64,000 nucleotides of DNA, from NCBI GenBank assembly GCA_902491475.1, contig CABUHY010000004.1, forward strand, positions 1 through 64,000, written 5' to 3'. The DNA is from an uncultured Eubacteriales bacterium (lineage in GTDB: Bacteria > Bacillota > Clostridia > Oscillospirales > Acutalibacteraceae). Shown here piece by piece: positions 42,791 through 51,115 of this stretch. Position 1 is the first letter of the stretch, and every line of letters starts with the position of its first letter. The notes under the pieces were generated by a model that searched no databases, was not told the origin of the DNA, and saw only the letters and a list, made by a program, of their open reading frames with translations. A program made the translations under genes and the position numbers.

Positions 42791-43945
42791 ATGAGTTATC
42801 AGTTCATTATGCCGAAGCAGGTGTTCTACGGCGAAAACGCACTTTCGGACGCTGCCGAACATATCTCGGCTTTCGGCAAAAAGGCTCTTGTTGTCACGGA
42901 CCCGATGATGGTTAAGCTCGGCAATGCAAAAAAGGTTACCGATATTCTTGACAGGAGCAACACACAGTACGCAATTTATGACGGAGTAACAGGCGAGCCG
43001 ACGGACAAAATCGTCGAGGCGGGTCTTAAAATCTGGAACGATGAAAACTGCGACTTCCTTATCGCAGTCGGCGGCGGTTCTCCGATTGATACCATGAAAG
43101 CAATCGGTGCGGTTGCGACGAGCGGCGGTTCAATCAATGATTTCCTCGGTAAGGTTATCACGGTTCCCACACCGCCCATGGTTGCAATCCCCACCACGAG
43201 CGGCACGGGCTCGGAGGCTACGCAGTTTACCATAATCACAAACACGGGAAAGGACATTAAAATGCTTTTGAAGGGTGCGGTGCTTATGCCCGACCTTGCA
43301 ATAGACGACCCGGCGTTTACAATGACCGCTCCGGCTTCCGTTACGGCGGCTACGGGTCTTGACGCTCTCTGTCACGCAAGCGAGGCTTACACCTCACGCA
43401 AGGCACAGCCTATGACAGACGACCTTGCATTGAGTGCGGTTAAGAGGATTTTCAAGTATCTTCCCATAGCTTACAGCGAGCCGCAGAATGTCGAGGCAAG
43501 AGCACAGATGAGCCTTGCGGCTCTTGAGGCGGGCACGGCGTTCAACAACGCTTCGGTTACGATAATCCACGGTATGTCCCGTCCCATAGGCGCACTTTTC
43601 CATGTTCCGCACGGCATAAGCAACGCAATGCTTATGACGGAATGCTTTGACTATGTCTGCGACGGCGCTCAAAAGCGTTTTGCCGATATGGCAAGGGCAA
43701 TCGGAAAGGCTGATGAGTCTGACTCCGATGAGCAGGGCGCAAAGAAATTTGTTGCAGCCTGCAAGGAAATCTGCGACACCTGCAACATCCCGAGCGTATC
43801 GGGCTACGGTATAGACCTTGACGAGTTCCGTAAGGCAATGCCCAAAATGGCGGAGGACGCATTTGCTTCGGGTTCGCCGTCAAATACAATCAAGGAAATA
43901 TCCGTTGACGATATTATGAAAATTTACGACAGACTTTGTAAATGA
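42791..43945 (+). CDS. Iron-containing alcohol dehydrogenase in the inositol operon
   Basis: A 384-residue group III (Fe-type) dehydrogenase. GGGSPIDTMKAIG is the NAD-binding loop; PTTSGTGSEAT is the family motif; the metal-binding residues fall in DALCHASEAYTS and HGMSRPIGALFHVPHG. It lies 19 nt after iolE with a GGAGG site. In typical Firmicute iol operons malonic semialdehyde goes to acetyl-CoA via IolA, which is absent here. A Fe-ADH could instead reduce it to 3-hydroxypropionate, as in gut bacteria that make propionate from inositol (inference). 1,3-propanediol- or lactaldehyde-type activity is the alternative. Confidence 0.9.
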   Translation: MSYQFIMPKQVFYGENALSDAAEHISAFGKKALVVTDPMMVKLGNAKKVTDILDRSNTQYAIYDGVTGEPTDKIVEAGLKIWNDENCDFLIAVGGGSPIDTMKAIGAVATSGGSINDFLGKVITVPTPPMVAIPTTSGTGSEATQFTIITNTGKDIKMLLKGAVLMPDLAIDDPAFTMTAPASVTAATGLDALCHASEAYTSRKAQPMTDDLALSAVKRIFKYLPIAYSEPQNVEARAQMSLAALEAGTAFNNASVTIIHGMSRPIGALFHVPHGISNAMLMTECFDYVCDGAQKRFADMARAIGKADESDSDEQGAKKFVAACKEICDTCNIPSVSGYGIDLDEFRKAMPKMAEDAFASGSPSNTIKEISVDDIMKIYDRLCK

Positions 43946-43951
43946 CGAAAA

Positions 43952-44494
43952 ATGAATAATAAAATCAAGCTTGTTAAACGAAAGCATCCGAGGTTAAAGG
44001 ATTATGATTACAGCAGTAACGGATATTATTTTATAACCGTTTGTTCGTACAGGTTCAAAAGGATTTTCAGCAGGATTTATCCGGACAGTGTAGGGCGGGG
44101 GCTTGCTCCCGCCGAAAAAAGATACGGCGATTGCGTCGTAAGGTTGACACGGTTCGGGAAAATAATCGAAAAGCAGTTGTTTGATATTGAAAAACGCTTT
44201 GATTTTGTGAAAATCGATGAATATGTAATAATGCCGAATCATATTCACTTTGTAATTATATTACAGGAGCAAACGGCGGGAGCAAGCCCCCGCCCTACGC
44301 TTACCGATATAATCTGCACTTTTAAGTCCTTGGCGACAATTGAGTGCAACAGGCTTGACAATATCGGCGGAAGAAAAATATTCCAGACATCATTTTATGA
44401 CCATGTTATACGAAGCGAAAATTCGTACTTGAATATCTGGCAGTATATAAATGAAAATCCACGCAAGTGGGAAAATGATAAATATTATATTTAG
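43952..44494 (+). CDS. REP-associated tyrosine transposase-like protein (Y1/HUH family)
   Basis: A 180-residue Y1-transposase-family protein. KRKHPRLKDYDYSSNGYYFITVC is the usual N-terminus; the HUH metal motif is MPNHIHFVIIL (His97-Ile-His99); YDHVIRSENSYLNIWQYINENPRKW holds the likely nucleophile Tyr165. It has no flanking transposon ends and sits 6 nt after the Fe-ADH and 11 nt before iolG, so it behaves as an operon passenger. Two in-frame stretches, SVGRGLAPAEK (about residues 46-56) and TAGASPRPT (about 107-115), are encoded by the same palindrome found in intergenic clusters. The gene's SD is weak, so expression may depend on coupling. Confidence 0.88.
   Translation: MNNKIKLVKRKHPRLKDYDYSSNGYYFITVCSYRFKRIFSRIYPDSVGRGLAPAEKRYGDCVVRLTRFGKIIEKQLFDIEKRFDFVKIDEYVIMPNHIHFVIILQEQTAGASPRPTLTDIICTFKSLATIECNRLDNIGGRKIFQTSFYDHVIRSENSYLNIWQYINENPRKWENDKYYI
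44090..44114 (+). repeat. Palindromic module inside the transposase-like gene, forward copy
   Basis: A 25-nt unit beginning GTAGGGCGGGGGC and ending TGCTCCCGCCG, identical to the copy at 669-693 and one base different from 34370-34394. With the latter, similarity continues into both flanks (ACAGT before, AAAAAAG after). Confidence 0.95.
44274..44298 (-). repeat. Palindromic module inside the transposase-like gene, reverse copy
   Basis: Exact reverse complement of 44090-44114 and identical to 880-904, where four further bases (GCT and one before) also match. The two copies in the gene could pair with each other in mRNA or single-stranded DNA across a 159-nt loop. Confidence 0.95.
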
Positions 44495-44505
44495 GAGAGA
44501 ATGTT

Positions 44506-45513
44506 ATGTTAAAAATCGGTATTATCGGCGCGGGACGCATCGGCAAGGTGCATCTTGAGTCAATTTCCTACCATGTTAAGAACGCAACCGTAGTTGCAAT
44601 GGCTGACCCCTTTATGAACGAGGAGACAGAGGCTCTTATCAGAAGCTTCGGCGTCCAAAAGGTTTATAAGGACTACAAGGAAATCATTAACGACCCCGAA
44701 ATTGACGCAGTTATGGTTTGCTCGTCAACCGACACGCATGCGCCCATTTCAATCGAGGCTATCAACGCAGGCAAGCATGTTTTCTGTGAAAAGCCCCTTG
44801 CAAACACCGTTGACAAAATCCTTGAAATCGCAGACGCGCTCAAGGCTCATCCCGAGGTTAAGTTCCAGGTAGGCTTCAACCGCCGTTTCGACCACAACTT
44901 TGCGGCAATCCGCAAGGCTTACGACGAGGGCAAGATAGGCGACGCTCAAATCCTTAAAATCACATCGAGAGACCCGCAGGCACCTCCGGTAGGCTACTGT
45001 GCGGCAAGCATTTTCCTCGATATGACCATTCACGATTTTGATATGGCTTGCTTCCTTACAAACAGCGATGTCGAGGAGCTTTATGTTTATGCCGACGCCC
45101 TTATCAATCCGTCAATCCGTGAATACGGCGACTTCGATACGGCTATTATCTCGCTTAAAATGGCAAACGGCGCTCTTGCGGTTATCGACAACTCCCGTCA
45201 GGCAATGTACGGCTACGACCAGAGAGCGGAGCTCTTCGGCTCAAAGGGAATGGTTGCGACCTCAAACGATACGCTTTCATCTGCGGTAATTTCCACGGCA
45301 GACGGCGTTACGGGCGAAAAACCGCTCTATTTCTTCCTCGAAAGATATATGGAGAGCTTCTCCGAAGAGGTAAGACAGTTCTGCTCGGCTGTTGAAAACA
45401 ACACCGAAACTCCCGTAGGTATTCACGCAGGCTTGCAGTCGGTTAAAATTGCCCTTGCCGCTGAAAAATCGGCAAACGAGCACAGAGCCGTCAAGCTTTC
45501 GGAAATCAACTGA
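44506..45513 (+). CDS. iolG: Myo-inositol 2-dehydrogenase
   Basis: A 335-residue NAD-dependent Gfo/Idh/MocA oxidoreductase that carries out the first step, myo-inositol to 2-keto-myo-inositol. GIIGAGRIGKVH is the Rossmann loop, EKPLA the catalytic Lys motif (about residue 97), and FLDMTIHDFDM holds the catalytic Asp and His (about 172 and 176). Length and motifs fit IolG well; scyllo-inositol dehydrogenase is a close alternative. AGGAGAG lies in the tail of the transposase-like gene, 6-7 nt before the ATG. It is the last gene of the operon. Confidence 0.92.
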   Translation: MLKIGIIGAGRIGKVHLESISYHVKNATVVAMADPFMNEETEALIRSFGVQKVYKDYKEIINDPEIDAVMVCSSTDTHAPISIEAINAGKHVFCEKPLANTVDKILEIADALKAHPEVKFQVGFNRRFDHNFAAIRKAYDEGKIGDAQILKITSRDPQAPPVGYCAASIFLDMTIHDFDMACFLTNSDVEELYVYADALINPSIREYGDFDTAIISLKMANGALAVIDNSRQAMYGYDQRAELFGSKGMVATSNDTLSSAVISTADGVTGEKPLYFFLERYMESFSEEVRQFCSAVENNTETPVGIHAGLQSVKIALAAEKSANEHRAVKLSEIN

Positions 45514-45534
45514 TAAACCTATATATATCAAGCA

Positions 45535-45568
45535 AAACACCGCCTGCGTTTTTCACAGACGGTGTTTT
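45535..45568 (+). terminator. Terminator of the inositol operon
   Basis: AAAACACCG and CGGTGTTTT stem with a longer partly paired loop, followed by TG. Confidence 0.85.
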
Positions 45569-45592
45569 TGTTGTAAATTCGCACAATTTTGA

Positions 45593-45621
45593 TTGACTTT
45601 GCCGTATTTCGGAAGTATAAT
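45593..45621 (+). promoter_or_regulatory. Promoter of the XRE regulator gene
   Basis: TTGACT (45593-45598), 17 bp, TATAAT (45616-45621), 32 nt before the ATG. Confidence 0.78.
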
Positions 45622-45653
45622 ATAAATACAATAACAAAGAAAACGGTGATTAA

Positions 45654-46025
45654 ATGCTGTGCGAACAGTTAAAACAAATCAGAAAAGCAAATAATTTTAC
45701 CCAGCAGGACCTTGCCGACGCAGTCGGAATTGAGCGTTCAACCTACGCTTCCTATGAAACGGGAAGGAATAAACCCGATGTTATTCTTCTTAAAAGAATT
45801 GCAAATGTTTTCGGCGTAAGCTCGGATTTTATTCTTGAAATCGACACTTCAAAAAAATTCAATATGTCCGACGCCAATGTTTCGTACAAGAAAAACGGCA
45901 GTCAGCTTATAAGCACTCTTTCAAAGGATGAAAAGACGGTGCTTGCACAGTACAGGCTTTTGACCGAGGATAAAAAAGAAGAGGTTAAGACTTTTCTCAG
46001 CAAAAACTCAAAGCCCGCGGAATAA
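45654..46025 (+). CDS. XRE-family helix-turn-helix regulator
   Basis: A 123-residue DNA-binding protein. Residues 5-60 form a Cro/CI-type HTH (LKQIRKANNFTQQDLADAVG, RSTYASYETGRNKPD), followed by ANVFGVSSDFILEI and a C-terminal segment of about 50 residues (SQLISTLSKDEKTVLAQYRLL..). Similar small XRE proteins are autoregulators or respond to stress. It lies between the inositol operon and alr and has its own promoter and terminator. Its targets are unknown; control of the iol operon is possible but unsupported. SD is weak (AAACGGTG). Confidence 0.85.
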   Translation: MLCEQLKQIRKANNFTQQDLADAVGIERSTYASYETGRNKPDVILLKRIANVFGVSSDFILEIDTSKKFNMSDANVSYKKNGSQLISTLSKDEKTVLAQYRLLTEDKKEEVKTFLSKNSKPAE

Positions 46026-46052
46026 GAAAAACTTAAATTTATAAAACAAAAA

Positions 46053-46081
46053 TCCCTTATATGCGTTTTGCATATAAGGGA
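46053..46081. terminator. Bidirectional terminator between the XRE gene and alr
   Basis: TCCCTTATATGC pairs perfectly with GCATATAAGGGA around GTTTT; A and T tracts on the flanks serve both directions. Confidence 0.9.
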
Positions 46082-46086
46082 CATTT

Positions 46087-47247
46087 TTATCTGTCGGTGT
46101 AATCGATTATCTGTGAAATTTTACCGTCCTTAATATACACTCTCGGGACACGCATATTTATACAGCAGCAGAATTCATAGTTGAAGCTGCCTGCCGCATC
46201 TGCGACCTCTTCGACGGATATAAAGTTGTCTCCGTCTCTGCCAACGACAACGACCCTGTCGCCCTGCTTTACGCCCATTCCAGTGACATCGACCATCATC
46301 TGATCCATACAGACCCGTCCGAGGATTTTTGCGAATTTGCCGTTGATAAGAACCCTGCCCTTGTTTGAAAGGCTTCTCGGATAACCGTCTCCGTAGCCTA
46401 TGGAAACGGTGGCGATTTCCGTGTCCCTGTCGGTGGTGTATGTACTGCCGTAACTTACATTGAAGCCTGCGGGTACTTTTTTAACAAATGTAACACGGCT
46501 TATAATTTCAAGCGCCGGGTCAAGGCGGAAACCGGATTTATCAACCTCTTCCGACGGATAAAGCCCGTAGGTCATAATTCCGACCCTTACCATATCGAGG
46601 AAATCCGAGTTGTAGTCGATTATGCCTGCGCTGTTATCCATATGCCTTACGGGTATTTTGATACCGTTTGCGGCAATTTTTTCAAGAAAGCCGAGATATA
46701 ATTGCTTCTGTGCGTTGCAGGAGGTTTTATCCTTTTCGTCCGCACAGGCAAAATGAGTGAAAATACCGTTTATTTCAATGTTTTCAAGCTGTGAAATCTT
46801 CTTTATTTCCTCAAGACTTTCATCGTTCGGCTGAAAACCTATTCTGCCCATTCCCGTATCGACGGCAATGTGGATTTTTGCGGTTTTTCCCATTTCGACG
46901 GCTTTTTTTGAAAGCTCAACGGCGTTTTCGTACCTGAAAACAGCGTGCATAATGTCATTTTCGATAATTTTTTCATAATCCTCAGGGAAAACATAGCCGA
47001 GAATAAGTATCGGACTTGAAATTCCGTTCCTGCGAAGCTGCAATGCCTCTTCAACCGTGGCAACGCCGAACGAGTTTACACCGATTTCGCAAAGCGCCTT
47101 TGCAACGGGTACGGCACCGTGACCGTATGCGTCGGTCTTGACGATAGCCATAACCGAAACATCTTTTCCCACCTTGTCAATAACACGCCTGACATTTCGG
47201 CAAATTGCGTCGAGATTAACTTTTGCATATACTCTTGCAGGTAACAT
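46087..47247 (-). CDS. alr: Alanine racemase
   Basis: A 386-residue fold-type III PLP enzyme that makes D-alanine for peptidoglycan. The PLP lysine is in VKTDAYGHG (about residue 37), and the second catalytic base Tyr in NVSYGSTYTTDRDTEIATV (about residue 265-270); GYGDGYPR and VCMDQMMVDVTG complete the family pattern. Normal length, single gene. In sporulating Firmicutes a second, spore-specific racemase may exist elsewhere. The ribosome site (AAGAGA) is moderate. Confidence 0.95.
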   Translation of the reverse strand: MLPARVYAKVNLDAICRNVRRVIDKVGKDVSVMAIVKTDAYGHGAVPVAKALCEIGVNSFGVATVEEALQLRRNGISSPILILGYVFPEDYEKIIENDIMHAVFRYENAVELSKKAVEMGKTAKIHIAVDTGMGRIGFQPNDESLEEIKKISQLENIEINGIFTHFACADEKDKTSCNAQKQLYLGFLEKIAANGIKIPVRHMDNSAGIIDYNSDFLDMVRVGIMTYGLYPSEEVDKSGFRLDPALEIISRVTFVKKVPAGFNVSYGSTYTTDRDTEIATVSIGYGDGYPRSLSNKGRVLINGKFAKILGRVCMDQMMVDVTGMGVKQGDRVVVVGRDGDNFISVEEVADAAGSFNYEFCCCINMRVPRVYIKDGKISQIIDYTDR

Positions 47248-47399
47248 AAAAGGTCTCTTTTCCGAAAAATTTTAACCAAAGCGGCAACCGTATTCCGTTT
47301 GCTTTGTCAAAAATAAATTATAATATAAACTTTCTGTAAAGTAAAGCGTAAGCGGTTGAAATTTTGCGCAATTTATAATAATATATTATCGGTGATTAT

Positions 47400-48194
47400 A
47401 TGTTTATATGCCCCGTGTGCAAAAATGAACTTAATAAAACGGGAAAATCGCTTGTCTGCCCGAACGGACACTGCTTCGATATGGCGAAAAGCGGATATGT
47501 CAACCTTTTGCTCAAAAGCGGCGGCGGAAATCACGGCGACAACAAGCTGATGGTAAACGCAAGGCGTGATTTCCTCGACAGGGGATATTACGAGCCCTTA
47601 CGCAATGCCGTTGTAAAAATGTGCCGTGAGTTTTCACAAAAGGGCGACACCGTTGTTGACTGCGGCTGCGGCGAGGGGTATTACACCTCTGCGATAGCCG
47701 AAGCGCTTCCCGACAGAACGGTATGCGGCTTCGACATTTCAAAGGATGCGCTCGCTGTTGCGGCTAAAAGAAGCAAATCGGTAGAATACGCCGTGGCAAG
47801 CTCGTTTGACATACCCTTGCCCGACGGCTGTGCGGATATGGTAACGGAAATTTTTTCTCCGCACTGCGAAAAGGAATTTTTGCGCATACTCAAGCCTGAC
47901 GGGCGTATGCTTATGGTAATTCCGCTTGAAAACCATCTGTACGAATTAAAGCAGGCGGTCTATGACGAAGCGTACAAAAACGAACCGTCGGATTTCAACA
48001 AGGACGGCTTTAAGCTGCTGAAAAGCGAAAAGGTAGAGTACGCTGCGGACATAACCGAGGCGGAGGACATTAAAAATTTGTTTACAATGACGCCGTATTA
48101 TTACAAAACGGGTGCAAAGGAGCAGGCAAGGTTAAATACTTTACAGAGGATTTCCGTAACTTTCAGCTTTGAAGTTTTGTGCTACGGTTTGTAA
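47400..48194 (+). CDS. rlmA: RlmA-like rRNA (guanine-N1) methyltransferase
   Basis: A 264-residue SAM-dependent methyltransferase. An N-terminal zinc site (CPVCKNELNKTGKSLVCPNGH) is followed by FDMAKSGYVNLLLKS and the SAM-binding loop VVDCGCGEGYYTSAIAE, which together are diagnostic of the RlmA family acting on 23S rRNA G745 or G748. In Gram-positives the G748 enzyme (RlmA-II/TlrB) can influence macrolide binding; which base is modified here cannot be told. Monocistronic, divergent from alr. No strong SD is visible (CGGTGATT). Confidence 0.88.
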   Translation: MFICPVCKNELNKTGKSLVCPNGHCFDMAKSGYVNLLLKSGGGNHGDNKLMVNARRDFLDRGYYEPLRNAVVKMCREFSQKGDTVVDCGCGEGYYTSAIAEALPDRTVCGFDISKDALAVAAKRSKSVEYAVASSFDIPLPDGCADMVTEIFSPHCEKEFLRILKPDGRMLMVIPLENHLYELKQAVYDEAYKNEPSDFNKDGFKLLKSEKVEYAADITEAEDIKNLFTMTPYYYKTGAKEQARLNTLQRISVTFSFEVLCYGL

Positions 48195-48203
48195 GATAGA
48201 ATA

Positions 48204-48232
48204 TTGCAGTTTTCACAACTTTAATGTATAAT
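48204..48232 (+). promoter_or_regulatory. Promoter of the zapA-U32-dut genes
   Basis: TTGCAG (48204-48209), 17 bp, TATAAT (48227-48232), 45 nt before zapA. Confidence 0.6.
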
Positions 48233-48276
48233 AAAGAGTAATATATTTTGAGAATAAAAGCAGAGGTGTTTATATA

Positions 48277-48639
48277 ATGGAAAAAAACAGCGTAAAGGTT
48301 AATATAGCGGGTGTTGATTATTCACTCAGAACCGATGAGAGCGTTGAGCTTACATTGGAGCTTGCAAAAGAGATAAATTCCAAAATAAACGAGATAAAGA
48401 ATGAAAATCCTTTCATTTCCACAAGTCAGATTGCGGTGCTTATTGCGCTCGAATACGGTTGCAACTGCAAAAAGGCGGAAAAGAGAACGGAGGAACTCCG
48501 TGCGGATATGAAAAATTATCTTGAGGACACCGCAAAGGCACAGTCCGAGAGAGATTTTTATAAAAGAGAAATCGACAGAATGAAAGCAGACGCAAAGGCT
48601 AAGTCAAATCAGATAAATCTGTTTTCCGAAAACGAATGA
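48277..48639 (+). CDS. zapA: Cell division protein ZapA
   Basis: A 120-residue FtsZ-ring-associated protein. The N-terminal domain (KVNIAGVDYSLRTDESVE) and the helix around LELAKEINSKINEI fit ZapA, followed by a long C-terminal coiled coil from about residue 65 (KKAEKRTEELRADMKNYLED). In Firmicutes zapA is often followed by a U32 peptidase gene, as here; the two overlap at ATGA. GAGGTG precedes the ATG. Confidence 0.88.
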   Translation: MEKNSVKVNIAGVDYSLRTDESVELTLELAKEINSKINEIKNENPFISTSQIAVLIALEYGCNCKKAEKRTEELRADMKNYLEDTAKAQSERDFYKREIDRMKADAKAKSNQINLFSENE

Positions 48640-50660
48640 TGGCTGAAATCCTTGCTCCCGCAGGAAATTTTGACGCACTTGTTGCGGCTGTGCGAAGCGG
48701 AGCCGACGCCGTTTACTTCGGCACGGGCAGCTTTAACGCAAGGCGCAATGCGGGAAATTTCGATTTTGACGGGCTTAAAAATGCGGTTGATTTCTGCCAT
48801 TTGCACTCCGTAAAATGCCACATAACGCTCAACACGCTTGTTTCCGACGGCGAGTTTGCAAGCCTTGAAGAAACCGTAAGGGCGATATGCGAAAGCGGAG
48901 CGGATGCGGTAATCGTTCAGGATTTGGGCGTCGCAAGAGCGGTAAAAAGCATTTGTCCCGAAATGGAAATGCACGCCTCCACCCAGCTTTCGACGGGAAC
49001 TCTTGAGGGCATTAAAGCCCTTGCGGATTTAGGCTTTTCAAGGGCGGTTTTACCGAGAGAGCTTTCAAAGGCGGAGATAAAGCGCATAGCCGACAATTCG
49101 CCCATAGAGCTTGAGGCGTTTGTACACGGTGCGCTGTGTATGTGTGTGTCGGGTCAGTGCCTTTTGTCGGCAATGCTCGGCTCACGAAGCGGAAACAGAG
49201 GGCTTTGCGCACAGCCGTGCAGACTGCCGTTTCACATTGACGGCGGAACGGGCACGGATTTGAGCTTAAAGGATTTGTCGCTTGTAGAGTATCTTTCGGA
49301 GCTCTCAGATATGGGAATAGCTTCGTTTAAGATAGAGGGCAGAATGAAACGCCCCGAATATGTTGCAGCAGCGGTCACTTCGTGCAGGGAAAGCCTTGAC
49401 AAAGCGTACTCGCAGCAGAGAAAAGACGAACTTAAGTCGCTGTTTTCCCGTTCGGGCTTTACGGACGGTTATTACACCTCGTCCCTCGGCAGAAATATGT
49501 TCGGCAAGAGGGAAAAGGAAAATGTAACCTCCGCCACCTCGGATTTGCTTAAAAAATATGCAAAAATATACGAAAAAGAAAAGTCGGTACACAAGGTCGA
49601 TTTTGTGTTCACGGCTTACGAAAACGAGGCGCCGACTCTTACCGCAAAAACGGGCAGGATAAGCGTTTTCAAAACGGCGGATACCGTGTGCGAAAAAGCG
49701 GTAAACAGACCGCTGACGGAACAGACCGTCAGAACGCAGCTTGAAAAATGCGGCGGCACGGTGTTTTACCCGGGGGAGATACATACCGATATTTCCGACG
49801 GAATAAGCATACCCGTTTCGGCGATAAACGCTTTGCGGCGTGCGGCGTTTGACTCGCTTTCGCAAAAGCTTACCGAAGTACCCGAAAGGGAGCTTCATAA
49901 ATTCGATTTTACGGCAGGGGACAGACCTTTAAGCAAAAAGGAGCTTTACCTTTGCTTTTCAAATGTCGGCAGCATACCCGAAAGCGTTTCGTGCGACAGG
50001 CTGTTTTTGCCGCTTGACGCACCCGCGGATATTCTCAAAAAATACGGTGCGGGCGTGAGCGTGCCGAGAGGACTTTTCGGGAATTATGATTCGGTTGTCG
50101 AAAAAATAAGAAAAAGCGGAGCGAGATACGCTCTTTGCAACACGCTTGACGCCGTATGTGCGGCAAAGCAGGCGGGCGTTGAGGCGATAGGCGGTCCGTT
50201 TTTGAACATATACAATTCCCGTTCGCTGAAAACCTTGGAGAAACTCGGAATTAAAGAGACGGTTTTGTCATATGAATTAACTCTCGGGCAGATTTCACAG
50301 TTGAGCGGAAATATAAAAAGAGGCTGTGCGGTTTACGGCAGAACTCCGCTTATGCTCACAAGAAATTGCCCCGTTAAGAACGCAAAGACCTGCGCCGAAT
50401 GCAAAAAAGGCAGCTGTCTTACCGACAGGAAAGGAATTTCGTTCCCCGTCATATGCGAGAACGGCTTTTCACAGCTTCTCAATTCCAGACCGACATATAT
50501 GCTCGACAGACTGTCGGAAATCAGAAACACCGATTTTGATATAATGTTCTTTACCCTTGAAAACAAACGGCAGGTGCAGGACATTATATCCGATTATAAA
50601 AAGCACTCTGCGCCCGACGGCGAATTTACGCGGGGACTTTTTTACAGAGGAGTAAAATGA
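48636..50660 (+). CDS. U32-family peptidase with C-terminal DUF3656-like domain
   Basis: A 674-residue protein of the U32 family. ILAPAGNFDALVAAVRSGADAVYFG is the N-terminal hallmark; the family signature runs from EAFVHGALCMCVSGQC to GNRGLCAQPCRLPF with conserved cysteines, and FKIEGRMK follows. The longer C-terminal part (after about residue 320) matches the extended Firmicute form. Homologues include collagenase-like proteins and RlhA, which helps make 5-hydroxycytidine in 23S rRNA, so an RNA-modification role is at least as likely as proteolysis. It overlaps zapA at its start and dut at its end (ATGA), so the genes are translationally coupled. Confidence 0.9.
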   Translation: MMAEILAPAGNFDALVAAVRSGADAVYFGTGSFNARRNAGNFDFDGLKNAVDFCHLHSVKCHITLNTLVSDGEFASLEETVRAICESGADAVIVQDLGVARAVKSICPEMEMHASTQLSTGTLEGIKALADLGFSRAVLPRELSKAEIKRIADNSPIELEAFVHGALCMCVSGQCLLSAMLGSRSGNRGLCAQPCRLPFHIDGGTGTDLSLKDLSLVEYLSELSDMGIASFKIEGRMKRPEYVAAAVTSCRESLDKAYSQQRKDELKSLFSRSGFTDGYYTSSLGRNMFGKREKENVTSATSDLLKKYAKIYEKEKSVHKVDFVFTAYENEAPTLTAKTGRISVFKTADTVCEKAVNRPLTEQTVRTQLEKCGGTVFYPGEIHTDISDGISIPVSAINALRRAAFDSLSQKLTEVPERELHKFDFTAGDRPLSKKELYLCFSNVGSIPESVSCDRLFLPLDAPADILKKYGAGVSVPRGLFGNYDSVVEKIRKSGARYALCNTLDAVCAAKQAGVEAIGGPFLNIYNSRSLKTLEKLGIKETVLSYELTLGQISQLSGNIKRGCAVYGRTPLMLTRNCPVKNAKTCAECKKGSCLTDRKGISFPVICENGFSQLLNSRPTYMLDRLSEIRNTDFDIMFFTLENKRQVQDIISDYKKHSAPDGEFTRGLFYRGVK

Positions 50661-51103
50661 TGAAAGAACTTAAAGTCAAAAAAGTAAGAGACAACGCAAA
50701 GCTCCCCACAAGGGCTACCGAGGGCTCGGCAGGCTATGATTTGTATGCCTGTATCGACAAGCCCTTGCTTCTCAAAGGCGGCGACACCGCAGTTATTCCG
50801 ACGGGTATCGCAATAGGTCTGGACGACCCGCACTGTGCGGCGTTTATATATGCAAGGAGCGGCCTTGCCATTAAGCACGGAATAGGCTTGCTCAATTCCG
50901 TCGGCGTTATCGACAGCGATTACAGGGGCGAAATTTGCGTTGGCGTTATCAATCAGATTTCAGAGCCCTATGAAATTCAACCCTTTGAAAGAATTGCACA
51001 GATGGTTATAGAGCCCGTCGAGCTCCCCGAGCTTACAGAGGTCGAAACCCTTGACGAAACCCTCAGGGGTGCGGGCGGCTTCGGTTCGACAGGTACCAAA
51101 TAA
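50657..51103 (+). CDS. dut: dUTP diphosphatase
   Basis: A 148-residue trimeric dUTPase that hydrolyses dUTP to dUMP, keeping uracil out of DNA. The five family motifs are visible: GSAGYDLYA, ARSGLAIKHGI, LLNSVGVIDSDYRGEI, RIAQMV and the C-terminal RGAGGFGSTG arm. Start overlaps the U32 stop codon; AGAGGAG lies just upstream. Full length. Confidence 0.96.
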   Translation: MMKELKVKKVRDNAKLPTRATEGSAGYDLYACIDKPLLLKGGDTAVIPTGIAIGLDDPHCAAFIYARSGLAIKHGIGLLNSVGVIDSDYRGEICVGVINQISEPYEIQPFERIAQMVIEPVELPELTEVETLDETLRGAGGFGSTGTK

Positions 51104-51115
51104 GGAGATTTCGAT

